A stretch of 64,000 nt of DNA from Nodularia sp. NIES-3585 (GTDB lineage: Bacteria > Cyanobacteriota > Cyanobacteriia > Cyanobacteriales > Nostocaceae). A program made the translations under genes and the position numbers. Of this stretch, positions 1 to 9,534 are shown one piece after another. The stretch is taken from assembly GCF_002218065.1 (NCBI RefSeq), contig NZ_BDUB01000001.1, forward strand, positions 4,559,118 to 4,623,117. The letters run 5' to 3'. The notes beneath the pieces were generated by a model. It worked only from the letters and a program-made list of their open reading frames with translations. It was not told the origin of the DNA and did no database searches. Position 1 is the stretch's first letter; each line of letters starts with the position of its first letter.

Positions 1-3000
1 ATCGCATCACGGGCATTAACTACGAGGTTCATTAGCACTTGATGTAGTTGTGTCGCATCTCCAGAAACAGCCCACAGTTCTTCTGGTATAGTGATGGCAA
101 ACTCAATAGACCTGGGAAATGTTTGTTTGGCTATCTGAGTAATTTCTGCAATCAGATGTTTGAGTTGAACTATCGTCCGCTCGCCTTTAAATCCTCGCGC
201 AAATGACAAAACTTGTTTAACTAAAGCCGCGCCTCGGATGGTGTTGTTTTCAATAATTTGGAGTAAGTTTTGATAATTTTCTTTGTCTTGAGCGAATCTG
301 ACCTGTAGCAGTTGAGATGCTGCCAAAATAGGTGTTAAAATATTATTTAAGTCGTGAGCTATGCCACCCGCTAGAGTTCCAAGGCTTTCCAATCGTTGAG
401 CGCGGAAAAACTGCTGTGCGAGTTTTTTCTGTTCTGTAATGTCAGTGTCAACAGAAAGAATAGACTTCGGTTTTCCTACTGTGTCATACATCAGCGTCCA
501 ACGGCTTTCTACGCAAATTTCTTTGCCAGATTTAGTCACTTTACGTAACTCACCCTGCCATGAGCCAGATTCAATCACAGCCTTAACGCAGGCTTTGAGT
601 TGTGACGAATTATTTTTGCAAAAAAGTTCCTGGGGGTCTTTGCCTAAAGCCTCTGCGGCGCGCCAACCATATATATGCTCTGCACCTTGATTCCAAAATA
701 AGATTTTGCTGTCAAAATCTCGAACTAAAATCGCATCAGTGGCAATATCTAGTAAGGCTGCTTGCTCGCTAATTTTTTCTTGTGCTTGTTTGCGAGCGCT
801 AATGTCAGAAAAAGAAGCGATGACGGCATAAGGAACAGGATCATTCTCGTGAAACAAGGGTTGAGAATTAATGGAAATCCAAGTTAGTTTTCCATTGGGC
901 TGATAAATTCCCATGACCACATTTGAGCAGGGTTGACCTGTGTGTAAGGTGACCACTGATGGATGCATTTCACCAGGAAAGGGAGAACCATCTTCTTTGA
1001 TAGTCTTCCAGCCAGTATCATCAGAGGTGTGCGTGAACATTTCGTCTAAACTCCGCCCCAAAATTCTTTCAGCACTGGCATTACAGGCAGCTATACTACC
1101 ATTAGCGTTGTGTAGAATGATGCCTTCTTGCATGGCAGCAACGACTGAACGATAACGTTCTTCGCTGGCTTTTAGTGCTGCTTCTGCCTGTTTGCGTTCG
1201 CGTAGCGCTGCTTGCAGATCGCCGATGCAGCGAGTTGTACCAATCAATCGGATTGGCTGACCTAGTTCGTTACAAAATACTTTACCGTTTCCACTTAGCC
1301 AATTAATATTCCCATCGGGTAAAACCACCCGAAATTCACTTTTATATTCAGTTTTTTCCTGAATACTGCGAGCTATCACCGCACACAAATCTTCCCGATC
1401 TTCAGGATGAACTAACTGCAAAAATTCTTCCATGCCTTCAGAACCAGCAATACTGGGCAAACCATAGAGGAGCGCCATATTGGCAGAGCATATTACTTGA
1501 TTAGTGCGGATGTCCCAGTCCCAAATGCCCATTTTAGTAGCTTCTAGGGCTAAAGTTAGTCGCGCCTCACTCTCGCGGAGTGATTCTTCTATTTGCTTGC
1601 GTTCGGTGATATCTCTACCAACCCCCAGAAATTCCAAAACTTCCCCGGCTTCATTCTCAATTGCTGTCACCTTCCATTGCACCCAGCGGATACCGTTAGC
1701 TGTATATAGACGTTGCTCATCAGTGATCAAGTCATGAGGTGGTGTTTTCAACTTGCTCATATTTTCTGTAATTTGAGGCAAATCATCTGGATGGAAAAAC
1801 TGAAAAACCCACTCACCAAGTAGTTCCTCCAATTGCTGACCCAATGCTTGGCAAGCTACTGTATTCGCAAAGGTCAGCCGTTCCTGCAAATCTATGCGAA
1901 TCATCAAGTCGGTTTGAGTTTCCACTAGCTGACGATAAAGTTTCTCGCTTTGACGCAATGAATCTTCGGCACGTTGGCGTTCAGCAATTTCCTGTTGTAA
2001 ACGCTGATTAGATAGGCGAAGTTGGTTTGTGCGTTCCACTACGCGCATTTCTAACTCATCGCTGGCTTGGCATAATGCCTCTTGGGCTTGTTTGCGGGCG
2101 CTCACATCACAAAGCAACCAACGCCAACCCACCCGCTGACCCTGTTCATAAATTGCCGCAGCTCTCAGGCTCGCCGGGAAACATAGACCTCCCCGTGGCT
2201 GGAGGTGAATTTCCCAGTCCTCTATCTCCTGTAATGTCTGTAGTTGGGACGTAAAGTTCTGGCGGTCTTGTTCAGCCACAAACAGAACTAATGGTTTGCC
2301 TTCCAAAAGATTTTGTTGTACACAGAGTAAGGTGGCTGCTGCATGGTTAGCTTTTGTAATCACACCTTTGGCATCGCTGACTAAATAACCATGAGGAGCG
2401 AACTCAAATAAATCCTGATAACGCTGACGTTCAAACTCGGCGATTTCACGGGCATCTGCCAGTTCTTCATTTTGTTGCCGCAGTTCTTCTTCGACTACTT
2501 GAAGTTCTTCGAGGGTTCGCTGAAGTTCTTCATTAACTTGCATGACTTCAGTGGTTTGTGCGTCCAAAGATTTATTTAAATAACCGTGAGTTTGGCTGCT
2601 CATTACCTCCGCTGGGTGTCGGTTTTGCGGTAAGGCTTCGGGATCAAAGCTGTTGAGCAAGGTAGTTTCGGTGACTAGCCCTACTAATTGCTGTTGTTGG
2701 TCAAGAATCGGCAGGTGGCGAATTTGATGCTGACGCAATAGTGACAAAGCTGTAAACATATCCTGGGAATGGGATGGTGTCAGGGTAATGACTGGCTGCA
2801 CCATCACTGCCGCCATTTTCACCTGAGATAAATTTATCCGTTCAGCCGTAACTCTAATTACATCTGTAGTTGTAAAAATACCTAATAGCTTGCCCTGTTC
2901 GACAACCAAAACACAGGTATTAGCTTGACGAGGGTCTGTCCTGTGAACTAAAGGATTCTGGGAATCGGTTGGTGATGAATTAATACTTCGTTCTTGACTC

Positions 3001-3131
3001 ATCAAAATAATGGCATCGACTACATAACTATCAGGGCTAATCGTTAAAGGATATAGATCAGTAGCATGATATAAACTAGGCAAATCAATTAGCTGATTGT
3101 TGAATCTCATAGTTAATTCATCAATTTTCAT
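1..3131 (-). CDS. CBS-domain multi-PAS sensor histidine kinase, C-terminus cut off by window edge
   Basis: At least 1,040 residues are visible, reading from the ATG at 3131 leftwards off the window. The N-terminus has two CBS-like halves (segments ending VLVVEQGKLLGIFTTTDV and RHLPILDQQQQLVGLVTE). A glutamate-rich helical linker follows, then about five PAS/PAC units, each ending in a PAC-like tail such as FLGVGRDITERKQ or VIASFSDISARKQ. The visible end contains the phospho-acceptor region SLGTLAGGIAHDLNNILTPI (His of the HisKA box) and the start of the kinase domain (QVLMNLVVNARDA, N box). The protein probably senses several small ligands or redox states and signals through a partner regulator; no transmembrane segment is evident, so it should be cytoplasmic. 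No convincing Shine-Dalgarno precedes the ATG; a second in-frame ATG lies 21 bases downstream. The ATP-binding G boxes and any receiver domain lie outside the window. Confidence 0.9.
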   Translation of the reverse strand, partial: MKIDELTMRFNNQLIDLPSLYHATDLYPLTISPDSYVVDAIILMSQERSINSSPTDSQNPLVHRTDPRQANTCVLVVEQGKLLGIFTTTDVIRVTAERINLSQVKMAAVMVQPVITLTPSHSQDMFTALSLLRQHQIRHLPILDQQQQLVGLVTETTLLNSFDPEALPQNRHPAEVMSSQTHGYLNKSLDAQTTEVMQVNEELQRTLEELQVVEEELRQQNEELADAREIAEFERQRYQDLFEFAPHGYLVSDAKGVITKANHAAATLLCVQQNLLEGKPLVLFVAEQDRQNFTSQLQTLQEIEDWEIHLQPRGGLCFPASLRAAAIYEQGQRVGWRWLLCDVSARKQAQEALCQASDELEMRVVERTNQLRLSNQRLQQEIAERQRAEDSLRQSEKLYRQLVETQTDLMIRIDLQERLTFANTVACQALGQQLEELLGEWVFQFFHPDDLPQITENMSKLKTPPHDLITDEQRLYTANGIRWVQWKVTAIENEAGEVLEFLGVGRDITERKQIEESLRESEARLTLALEATKMGIWDWDIRTNQVICSANMALLYGLPSIAGSEGMEEFLQLVHPEDREDLCAVIARSIQEKTEYKSEFRVVLPDGNINWLSGNGKVFCNELGQPIRLIGTTRCIGDLQAALRERKQAEAALKASEERYRSVVAAMQEGIILHNANGSIAACNASAERILGRSLDEMFTHTSDDTGWKTIKEDGSPFPGEMHPSVVTLHTGQPCSNVVMGIYQPNGKLTWISINSQPLFHENDPVPYAVIASFSDISARKQAQEKISEQAALLDIATDAILVRDFDSKILFWNQGAEHIYGWRAAEALGKDPQELFCKNNSSQLKACVKAVIESGSWQGELRKVTKSGKEICVESRWTLMYDTVGKPKSILSVDTDITEQKKLAQQFFRAQRLESLGTLAGGIAHDLNNILTPILAASQLLQVRFAQDKENYQNLLQIIENNTIRGAALVKQVLSFARGFKGERTIVQLKHLIAEITQIAKQTFPRSIEFAITIPEELWAVSGDATQLHQVLMNLVVNARDA

Positions 3132-3203
3132 TATCTGACTGACATCAGAACTACATAGCGAAAGATATACTAAGAAACTTGTTGATCACCAGGAGTTATT
3201 GCA

Positions 3204-3308
3204 GTGAAAAAGGCTATAAATCAGATTCCTGAATATCAAGATGCTTGGTTTACTAAAAAGCCACTACTCACAGTAGCCGAAGTGAGTGTACAAACTGGGC
3301 TGTTGTGA
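3204..3308 (+). CDS. Small GTG-start reading frame, 34 aa, unknown
   Basis: GTG at 3204 is preceded by AGGAG at a suitable distance (8 bases), and 34 codons follow, with residues such as INQIPEYQDAWFTKKP and LTVAEVSVQTGLL. It lies divergently from the sensor kinase. It could be a real microprotein or the 5' remnant of a lost gene; nothing in it is recognisable. The good ribosome site is the only real support. Confidence 0.25.
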   Translation: MKKAINQIPEYQDAWFTKKPLLTVAEVSVQTGLL

Positions 3309-3769
3309 AAGTTTTTGTAGTTCTCAAACCCATTGTATTCTTGAATTCGGGATAGATGATCATTTACTTAAAGACATTACACTAATTAATGCTCTGACCC
3401 AGAGGGGGTCAAACCACCCAGGGCAAATATTTAGGCGATCGCTTGATTCATGAATGTACTTTTACATACATATGAGTATTTCTGGAAAGATTGTAGAAAC
3501 AGCATTTTCACATTACTTACTTAGTTAATAATTCACCTCAGAAGTTTAAATTACTACATTCAATAAAAGCTTTCAATTAATAGTCGGACGGGAAATTTGC
3601 AAAAATTCTTGACATTTCAAAACAATTAGCAAAAGTAACCTTGGGGCTAAAGGTCTAAAAATCTGGAACTTGCTTGAATAAACAACTTGACTAGCAACAT
3701 ATAAAGTAATATTCACATTTGAAAATTTTCTCCATAATCCTATAGTTCCAAAGAGGTATAAACTCAGGG

Positions 3770-3848
3770 TCAAACAATTTTAGATTTTGGATTTTAGATT
3801 TTAGATTGACTGCACCCATAAAGGGATGCAGCTTGGGGATTTTGGATT
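3770..3848 (+). repeat. 79-bp dispersed repeat, copy A
   Basis: Begins TCAAACAATTTTAGATTTTG and ends CTTGGGGATTTTGGATT. The same 79 bases recur at 52083-52161 with only two mismatches by eye. The centre contains CTGCA...TGCAG, which can fold into a short hairpin. The flanks are runs of the (TTTTAGA)/(TTTTGGA) heptamer type common in Nostoc and Anabaena spacers. Confidence 0.85.
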
Positions 3849-4107
3849 GACGTTAGCGAAGCGTACGCAGCGCAACGAGTATTTTAGATTTGTTCCACCA
3901 CCAGGGGTGGGGATTGTACCAAAAATCATCCAAAATCCAAAATTTCAAATCTAAAATTCGGAGGGTCAAGATGAATAAATACCCCTATAAACTCAGTGTG
4001 TTATCTTTACCTAGGAATTTGTTTATATCATGTAGTATCCATATTTTTCAACCAATGAGAGCTACAGTTGCTAATACAACCTAACTGCCAAATGTAATTT
4101 CATTTTA

Positions 4108-4326
4108 TTGTCACTACCTCCACCAAAAGCAGCACAACCACTACGTCTTCCAGCAGATTTTAGCCAATTTTCTGACATTAATTCTGGAATTGGTAATGTC
4201 CCCAATAGGTAACTGAGACAAAAGTCTAGTTTTGAATATTTAGTTAGAATTACTGCTGTTTTAGCTAAATATCTGCTTTTGCTGAGTCAAGTTTTTACAT
4301 CCTGGGTTCAAATCACGGAACTGTAG
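4108..4326 (+). pseudogene. Possible decayed reading frame, unknown family
   Basis: One frame reads LSLPPPKAAQPLRLPADF and continues through SDINSGIGNVPNR to a TAA at 4210. It then stays open in the same frame (LRQKSSFEYLVRITAVLAKY...WVQITEL) to a TAG at 4324. A different frame continues with protein-like sequence (GTVDFDRTMIISGAYIRLQ, then a stop). The composition looks like coding sequence broken by a stop and a shift. No family was recognised, and chance open frames cannot be excluded in such AT-rich DNA. Confidence 0.2.
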
Positions 4327-4613
4327 ATTTTGACAGGACGATGATTATTTCTGGTGCTTATATCAGATTACAAACAATTTAATCGGGTGTGATTAAAACT
4401 CAGGTTGCAAAAGGTAAATCTGACGACATCAAAGTAAGCCGATGAAGTAGAATACATAAATATATGTGCATTATGCTTTTTTCTAGAGAATAACATTTGA
4501 AAGCAGGAGTTGTACTTTTATTTACTCTATAAAACCTGGGTATGATTGTAGTTTTACGTATTTACTGACCAAAACTTTTGTATATTAAGTATGATAACAG
4601 AGGCATTACTGAA

Positions 4614-5753
4614 ATGGAGCAAACTGTGATCAACGACACAACTTTGCGTGACGGGGAACAAGCTGCTGGTGTGGCGTTTAACTTAAAAGAGAAAATAGCG
4701 ATCGCTCAATTACTTGATGCCATTGGAGTTCACGAGTTAGAAATCGGAATTCCAGCCATGGGTAAAGCAGAACAACACGCCATAGCGACAATTGCTGACT
4801 TAGGTTTGCAGGCTGACCTTCTAGGTTGGAACCGCGCCGTAATTTCAGATATTCAAGCTTGTATAGATTGTGGTTTGCAGCGAGTGCATATATCCATACC
4901 TGTCTCTGTAATCCAAATTGCCGTGAAATTTCAGGGAAAATGGCAAGTAGTTTTAGACAAACTGCGAGATAGTATCAGCTTTGCCCTTGACCATGGACTG
5001 TTTGTTTCCGTAGGCGGAGAAGATTCTTCTAGAGCCGAGTCACAATTTCTTTTGGATGTAGCACTTTATGCTCAAGAATGTGGTGCATCACGGTTTCGCT
5101 TTTGTGACACAGTAGGAATTCTCGATCCGTTCACAACCTATACACAAGTTAAACAATTGGTGAAGGCATTATCCATACCTGTAGAAATGCACACACACAA
5201 TGATTTTGGTTTAGCAACTGCGAACACTCTAGCTGGGGTGAAAGCAGGTGCTTTATCAGTGAATACAACAGTCAATGGTTTAGGTGAAAGAGCCGGAAAT
5301 GCGGCTTTAGAAGAAATAGTCATGGCTCTCAAACGCATCCATAATACTAATTTAGGTATTGATACTTCGCGCTTACTAGAAATCTCCCAACTTGTAGCAT
5401 CAGCATCAGGATTTGATGTACATCCGTGGAAAGCAATCGTAGGGAAAAATAGTTTTGCTCACGAATCAGGTATCCACGCTCATGGTGTACTCCAAAACCC
5501 TGATACATACGAACCCTTTGCCCCCGAAGAAGTAGGCGGAGAGAGGCGTTTAGTATTGGGTAAGCATTCTGGACGGCATTTATTGTCTAACGTGCTGGAG
5601 CAGCATGGTATTTCTCTGAACCCAGAAGCGATGAAATCCGTTTTAGATGCGGTGCGACAAGCCTCAATAGACCAGAAACGTAGTTTAACTACGCAAGAAC
5701 TTTTGCATTTAGCACAAACCCACCAGCAGACTGAGATAATTTCCTTATCATAG
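4614..5753 (+). CDS. nifV: Homocitrate synthase NifV
   Basis: 379 residues. Condenses 2-oxoglutarate with acetyl-CoA to homocitrate, the organic ligand of the nitrogenase FeMo-cofactor. The N-terminus [17 protein letters not shown] is the acyl-CoA-binding DRE-TIM signature (catalytic R, metal-binding D). [15 protein letters not shown] supplies the HxH metal ligands, and [19 protein letters not shown] is the second family signature. GKHSGRH lies in the C-terminal helical part. A TTG 36 bases upstream would add 12 residues, but the ATG with AGAGG in front aligns better with NifV proteins. NifV is told from isopropylmalate synthase by its short length, with no leucine-binding regulatory domain. 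No other nif gene is nearby, so this is a solitary nifV copy. Confidence 0.9.
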   Translation: MEQTVINDTTLRDGEQAAGVAFNLKEKIAIAQLLDAIGVHELEIGIPAMGKAEQHAIATIADLGLQADLLGWNRAVISDIQACIDCGLQRVHISIPVSVIQIAVKFQGKWQVVLDKLRDSISFALDHGLFVSVGGEDSSRAESQFLLDVALYAQECGASRFRFCDTVGILDPFTTYTQVKQLVKALSIPVEMHTHNDFGLATANTLAGVKAGALSVNTTVNGLGERAGNAALEEIVMALKRIHNTNLGIDTSRLLEISQLVASASGFDVHPWKAIVGKNSFAHESGIHAHGVLQNPDTYEPFAPEEVGGERRLVLGKHSGRHLLSNVLEQHGISLNPEAMKSVLDAVRQASIDQKRSLTTQELLHLAQTHQQTEIISLS

Positions 5754-5852
5754 CCAGCCTAGCCATAGATACGCTGAACTTCTTTTCCGCCTGCTTCTTC
5801 CTTCTTTCTTTGTGTACTTTGCGTACTTTGCGGTTAGTTTCTCTTATCAATC

Positions 5853-5872
5853 AGACGCGATTTATCGCGTCT
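5853..5872. repeat. Short palindromic repeat AGACGCGAT-TT-ATCGCGTCT
   Basis: A 9-bp perfect inverted repeat with a TT loop, followed by CTACA. The identical sequence is at 37190-37209, and longer relatives are at 47795, 50591 and 57599. It lies in the spacer after nifV and could form a hairpin in the transcript. A run of CGCAAAGG-type repeats follows at about 5930-5955. Confidence 0.8.
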
Positions 5873-6033
5873 CTACAAATCAGGTTAAAAAATACGGCGT
5901 TGCTGATTTCAAATATGAATTTGTTTCACGCAAAGGCGCAAAGGCGCAAAGGTACGAAGAAGAAGAAAGGTTATTTTGGCATTTCATACTTTGAATCAGC
6001 AACGCCAAAAATACCGTCCTTCGGCAGATGTCA

Positions 6034-7584
6034 TCAAAAGTCAAAGTAGTCACCACCCGAACCATATTTCCAAGCATCAACTAAACGATGCCAATAATAT
6101 TGTTGTTCGCTAGGCTGACTTCTGATCCATGTTTCTAACATGGGACTTAACCCAAACAAAACAGTGTAAACCCCTAAATTCCCGTAATGCCCGATCCAAT
6201 CAAATAAACTGAGTAAACCAACTTGCGGAATTATTTTAGCAACTAATCCCGGATGAAATAAACCAGTTTTTAACAGTGTTTGTGTAAGTCCCGAAAACTG
6301 CACCACATCTTGCAAAAACGGTTTCAAGACTGGTGTACCCAGTTGTTGCATTTCCTGAAATACAGCCTTGAGTAGTTGGTTAATTTGATCTGGGGCAATT
6401 TTTTGATTTATCCCCACACTCATGGCTTTTTGAAACAACCAGGTAACTGACAGATTTGGTTGATAGGGTTGCAGCAGGGCTAAATTTTTGGCAGATAATT
6501 GATTGGTTTGCAGTGCTTCATTAATGCCAAAGGTTAACCGTTTGAGATGACGTACCATCGCCCCAAAGCCGCCAAAACTCAAGGGAGATTGACTACCACT
6601 GCTGTCTCCCACCGTTAACAGACGATTCCAAGGGGTTTTGATAGGGCTTTGGCGATAGGTAGGAAAGAAGCCAAACAGCGCGCGTTGAAATTGCAATTGA
6701 TTTAACTCCACACCCTGATATTTTGGTAGCAGTCGCAGATATTCTTCAAATAATGCTGCTAAATTCAGGCGTTGTGGTTCTGCATCCATGTAGGTAAATA
6801 AGTAAGTAGTTCTGCCATCCTTAGCGGGGAAAGCTTCCCAAAAGTATTGACATTGATTTTCTAAGGATGTGAAGGACAATAATAAGTCGCCAGTGGTATT
6901 TTCTGGAAACCCTTGGGCGCAAGTTCCCACTACTAAGCACAAAGCGTCTGGTTTTTTACCTTGGCGGGCTTGGCGGGTGATGGGAGAGAAATGTCCCATT
7001 GCGTCGATTAATAACTTAGTTTTATATTGGTTGTTAACTATGACTCCCTCTGGGTGAACTATTGCTTCAGCGAAGGGTGTATTTTCTAATAAATTGCCCC
7101 CAGCAGCGAGAAATCGGGTTTTTAATGTATCTAGTAGATAAACTGGATCTACACCGATATTTAAGACATCTTCTACCCATATTTCTGTACCACCGCCAAA
7201 ACTGACTCGTGCAGGGTTATATTTAGTTGCGATCGCTTGCTCTAATTCTTCAGTAGTTAGCAAGTTTAATTCCACAAATACTTCTAATTCTGGGCGAGAG
7301 ATATTCCATTCTTGTTCTCTTCCCCGTAAAATTCCTCTTTCCATTAAGGCTACTCGCAGCCCTTTGACTGCTAAGGCGGAAGCAATTAAAATCCCTAAAG
7401 TCCCACCACAGACGATGACATCCCAATCTACAGCCTCTAATGGTTGCTGACTTTCTTTAACTACCGTGGGGACTGGGGCGGTATTTTCTCTGATGGATGT
7501 TAAAAGGCGATCGCCTTGATGCAAACCGCCTAGAACGTCGCCGGGTAGTTGAGACAGAATTTTTTCAGTTAAAGATGGGGACAT
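6034..7584 (-). CDS. cruP: CruP-type lycopene cyclase family flavoprotein
   Basis: 516 residues. The FAD/NAD(P)-binding Rossmann start is at about residues 53-83 (WDVIVCGGTLGILIASALAV...ALMERG), followed by RVSFGGGTEIWVEDVLNIGVDP and a second conserved block LTVGDSSGSQSPLSFGGFGAM. These are features of the CruA/CruP family of geranylgeranyl-type flavoproteins. CruA cyclises lycopene in green bacteria and some cyanobacteria; CruP is the widespread paralogue whose cyclase activity is weak or disputed and which in plants is linked to oxidative-stress protection. The call between CruA and CruP rests on remembered family features, so the exact subfamily is less certain than the family. It stands alone, convergent with nifV. 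Confidence 0.7.
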   Translation of the reverse strand: MSPSLTEKILSQLPGDVLGGLHQGDRLLTSIRENTAPVPTVVKESQQPLEAVDWDVIVCGGTLGILIASALAVKGLRVALMERGILRGREQEWNISRPELEVFVELNLLTTEELEQAIATKYNPARVSFGGGTEIWVEDVLNIGVDPVYLLDTLKTRFLAAGGNLLENTPFAEAIVHPEGVIVNNQYKTKLLIDAMGHFSPITRQARQGKKPDALCLVVGTCAQGFPENTTGDLLLSFTSLENQCQYFWEAFPAKDGRTTYLFTYMDAEPQRLNLAALFEEYLRLLPKYQGVELNQLQFQRALFGFFPTYRQSPIKTPWNRLLTVGDSSGSQSPLSFGGFGAMVRHLKRLTFGINEALQTNQLSAKNLALLQPYQPNLSVTWLFQKAMSVGINQKIAPDQINQLLKAVFQEMQQLGTPVLKPFLQDVVQFSGLTQTLLKTGLFHPGLVAKIIPQVGLLSLFDWIGHYGNLGVYTVLFGLSPMLETWIRSQPSEQQYYWHRLVDAWKYGSGGDYFDF

Positions 7585-8011
7585 ATGAAGTTGCTGCCAA
7601 CGGGCTATTTAGTATTAATCTTATCTTTGACAGTGTCATGTTCATTCTTTCCTGAAGTCATGTCTTTTGAGAAGTAAGAGAAGCTATGCCTTAGGCTTTA
7701 CGGTGGGTATATCAAATCCTTTTTTGAATTAGATGCACAAGTACGTAAACACAGCAATATTATGGATTAATTAACCAACAGTGATGTTGTCAGATGTTAA
7801 ATTGCGGGTCATATCAACTTTCGCTACTTTGAATTCAACTAATTATATTTCTTCTCTATCTAAAGGCAGAAGTTATAACCATGAGAAAATGGGGAAATTG
7901 ATACTTATAATTATTTGTAATTTATAGCTAAAAAAATTAACAATTAATAGATTTTGGCTAATCCCACATTCGGCAGTATTGAAGCTATAAAAATAAATTA
8001 GAGATAAGAAG
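7585..8011. other. Divergent intergenic region, nothing recognised
   Basis: 427 bases between the divergent starts of cruP and the oxygenase gene. AT-rich, so promoters for both genes should be here. No clear operator, hairpin or reading frame stood out. Confidence 0.5.
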
Positions 8012-8902
8012 ATGAAAACAGTGATCCAAAAAATTAATAATCGAATTTTACAAAATATCTACCGGACTCCATTGTTGAGTCATTTATCTAACATTACTTA
8101 TCAAGGATTAATCGAAGAACATCTAGATAAGTTGCCTAGCCTTTCCAGCAATGATTTAACTTTACTGGAAGCTCTGAGAAAAGAAAAAATTGTTGTGACT
8201 TCATTAGCAGATATTTCAATTGCTTCCACTTCAGAAATGTTACAAGCAGCGTCAAGCTTGATGTCAGAAATTCCTGAAAAAATCTCTGGAAATAAAGATG
8301 AGTTCACCATTCATGCTACCCCCAAGCAAATTATGGCACATTTAGAAATTTTTCTCTGGGGACTTCAAGAACGGTTACTCAATATTACTGAAAATTATTT
8401 AGGTCTGCCAGTAGCTTATCATGGGCCATATTTTCGTAGAGATATCGCTAATGGAATTCAAAAAAAATCAAGGTTATGGCATTTAGACAAGGAAGACAGA
8501 AAATTACTTAAGATTATTATTTATTTAAATGACGTTGATCATGATGGCGGTCCGTTTCAATATATTCCCAACTCTTTTACCTCAACAATAGCTCGTTCCC
8601 TGAGATATAAATATGAGTACATTCAAAACCAAACTATGCAAGAAGTTATATCACCACTAAATTGGAAACCTTGCACAGGCCCTGCTGGTACAGTAATCAT
8701 TGCTGACACTGCTAACATTTTCCACCGGGGAACAGTACCTACCGCTTCAGATAGATTCACAATATTTTTTGACTACAGTTCTAGATCACCAAAACACCCT
8801 TTTTATTACCAATCTTCCTTGAGTAATGAGGATTTAGCCATAATTTCTACAAAACTTTCTAAAAATCAAAACCAGTGTGTTTTTTGGCGATCGCGGATTT
8901 GA
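8012..8902 (+). CDS. Phytanoyl-CoA dioxygenase-like Fe(II)/2-oxoglutarate oxygenase
   Basis: 296 residues. The facial triad is visible: H157-x-D159 in LWHLDKED and a distal His238 in NIFHRGTVP. R248 in SDRFTIFFDY is a candidate 2-oxoglutarate anchor. The spacing and the GGPFQYIP and GPAGTVIIADT blocks match the PhyH-type double-stranded beta-helix. Such enzymes hydroxylate lipids, amino acids or secondary metabolites; the substrate here is unknown. The first 90 residues are helical and not conserved in obvious ways. Low GC and a solitary position suggest an accessory gene. The ATG is preceded by AGATAAGAAG. Confidence 0.75.
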   Translation: MKTVIQKINNRILQNIYRTPLLSHLSNITYQGLIEEHLDKLPSLSSNDLTLLEALRKEKIVVTSLADISIASTSEMLQAASSLMSEIPEKISGNKDEFTIHATPKQIMAHLEIFLWGLQERLLNITENYLGLPVAYHGPYFRRDIANGIQKKSRLWHLDKEDRKLLKIIIYLNDVDHDGGPFQYIPNSFTSTIARSLRYKYEYIQNQTMQEVISPLNWKPCTGPAGTVIIADTANIFHRGTVPTASDRFTIFFDYSSRSPKHPFYYQSSLSNEDLAIISTKLSKNQNQCVFWRSRI

Positions 8903-8974
8903 TTTTCTGTGTCTAATATGCTCAATCGACTCTGCTAGTTATCCAGCAGAGCGATCGCTATTTTTTTGATTTAC

Positions 8975-9169
8975 TTACAGGTTTTTTGGCTCTTCGGGAG
9001 GCTCAAATACAATATCGAACTCTGCGTTTGGCACAACACGTAGCAGAACTCTTAAATGGTCGTCGGCATCTTGGCGGTTAGCAAAACGGGCGACTGTGTG
9101 GGTTGTGCTGTTTTCTAAAAAGCGGACAATCGTCCAAGGACGCTGATGAGCGGTAATTGGCTTTATCAT
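8975..9169 (-). CDS. Small conserved cyanobacterial protein, unknown function
   Basis: 64 residues with an excellent ribosome site (AAGGAG, 7 bases before the ATG). The sequence has WTIVRFLENSTTHTVARFANRQDADDHLRVL, which looks like a compact alpha/beta fold, and an acidic proline-rich tail (FEPPEEPKNL). I recognise the type as a conserved cyanobacterial hypothetical protein but know no function for it. Confidence 0.65.
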   Translation of the reverse strand: MIKPITAHQRPWTIVRFLENSTTHTVARFANRQDADDHLRVLLRVVPNAEFDIVFEPPEEPKNL

Positions 9170-9450
9170 GAATAGAGTCTCCTTGTGATTAGGGAGCCAG
9201 AAGTCAGCAGCAAGCGTCGGAAACTTATTTGCTGGCTTCTGACAAGATTTGTAATTTTATTGCCGGGTTGTTGTAAGTGTGAGTGCTTTTTCATCGTTTC
9301 TAAACACTCTCATTTCAAAGCTTTTGGGGTAAAAGTTGAGTTGCATCATGGTCATAAAGTCCAGGAATAACCAGCCAGAACCACATTCGGCACTTGAATA
9401 AGCGCAGCGATCGCAGTTCTTCAGGGAATAGGGTTAGTTATTTTGAACAT

Positions 9451-9510
9451 CATTTTACAATGTAGCGTGTATATTGACATACTAAAATCTGCATTGTAAA
9501 ATGTCAATAT
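9451..9510. repeat. Two interleaved inverted repeats
   Basis: CATTTTACAATG (9451-9462) pairs perfectly with CATTGTAAAATG (9492-9503). ATATTGACAT (9471-9480) pairs perfectly with ATGTCAATAT (9501-9510). The right arms share three bases, so the two stems are mutually exclusive or form a pseudoknot-like arrangement. The block lies just beyond the 3' end of the HTH gene of the defence-like island, in the 365-base spacer 9170-9534, which has no other evident content. Confidence 0.8.
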
Positions 9511-9534
9511 CTCAACCAAAAGTTATTTTGACCT

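Larger units (their letters stand above)
3132..4613. other. Repeat-rich spacer between sensor kinase and nifV
   Basis: About 1.5 kb with no convincing intact gene. It holds the small frame at 3204, a 79-bp dispersed repeat at 3770-3848 followed by a GTTAGCGAAGCGTACGCAGC element, and a decayed frame near 4108-4500. A GCGATCGC site is at 3435. The promoter for nifV is presumably in the last 200 bases, but no clear NtcA site or sigma-70 box stood out. Confidence 0.6.

Noticed and set aside
3573-3773. 66-codon minus-strand frame
   Set aside because: It begins beside a repeat, has no ribosome site, and its composition is that of random AT-rich DNA.
4300-4325. tRNA-like GGGTTCAAATC resembling a T-loop
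   Set aside because: The flanking stem does not pair, and no acceptor or anticodon arm is found upstream.
5810-6049. 79-codon frame after nifV
   Set aside because: Consists of the AGACGCGAT palindrome and GCGCAAAGG repeats read through by chance.
9185-9370. 61-codon plus-strand frame between two genes
   Set aside because: It has a weak start, no recognisable family and low-complexity Cys/Phe runs; probably chance.
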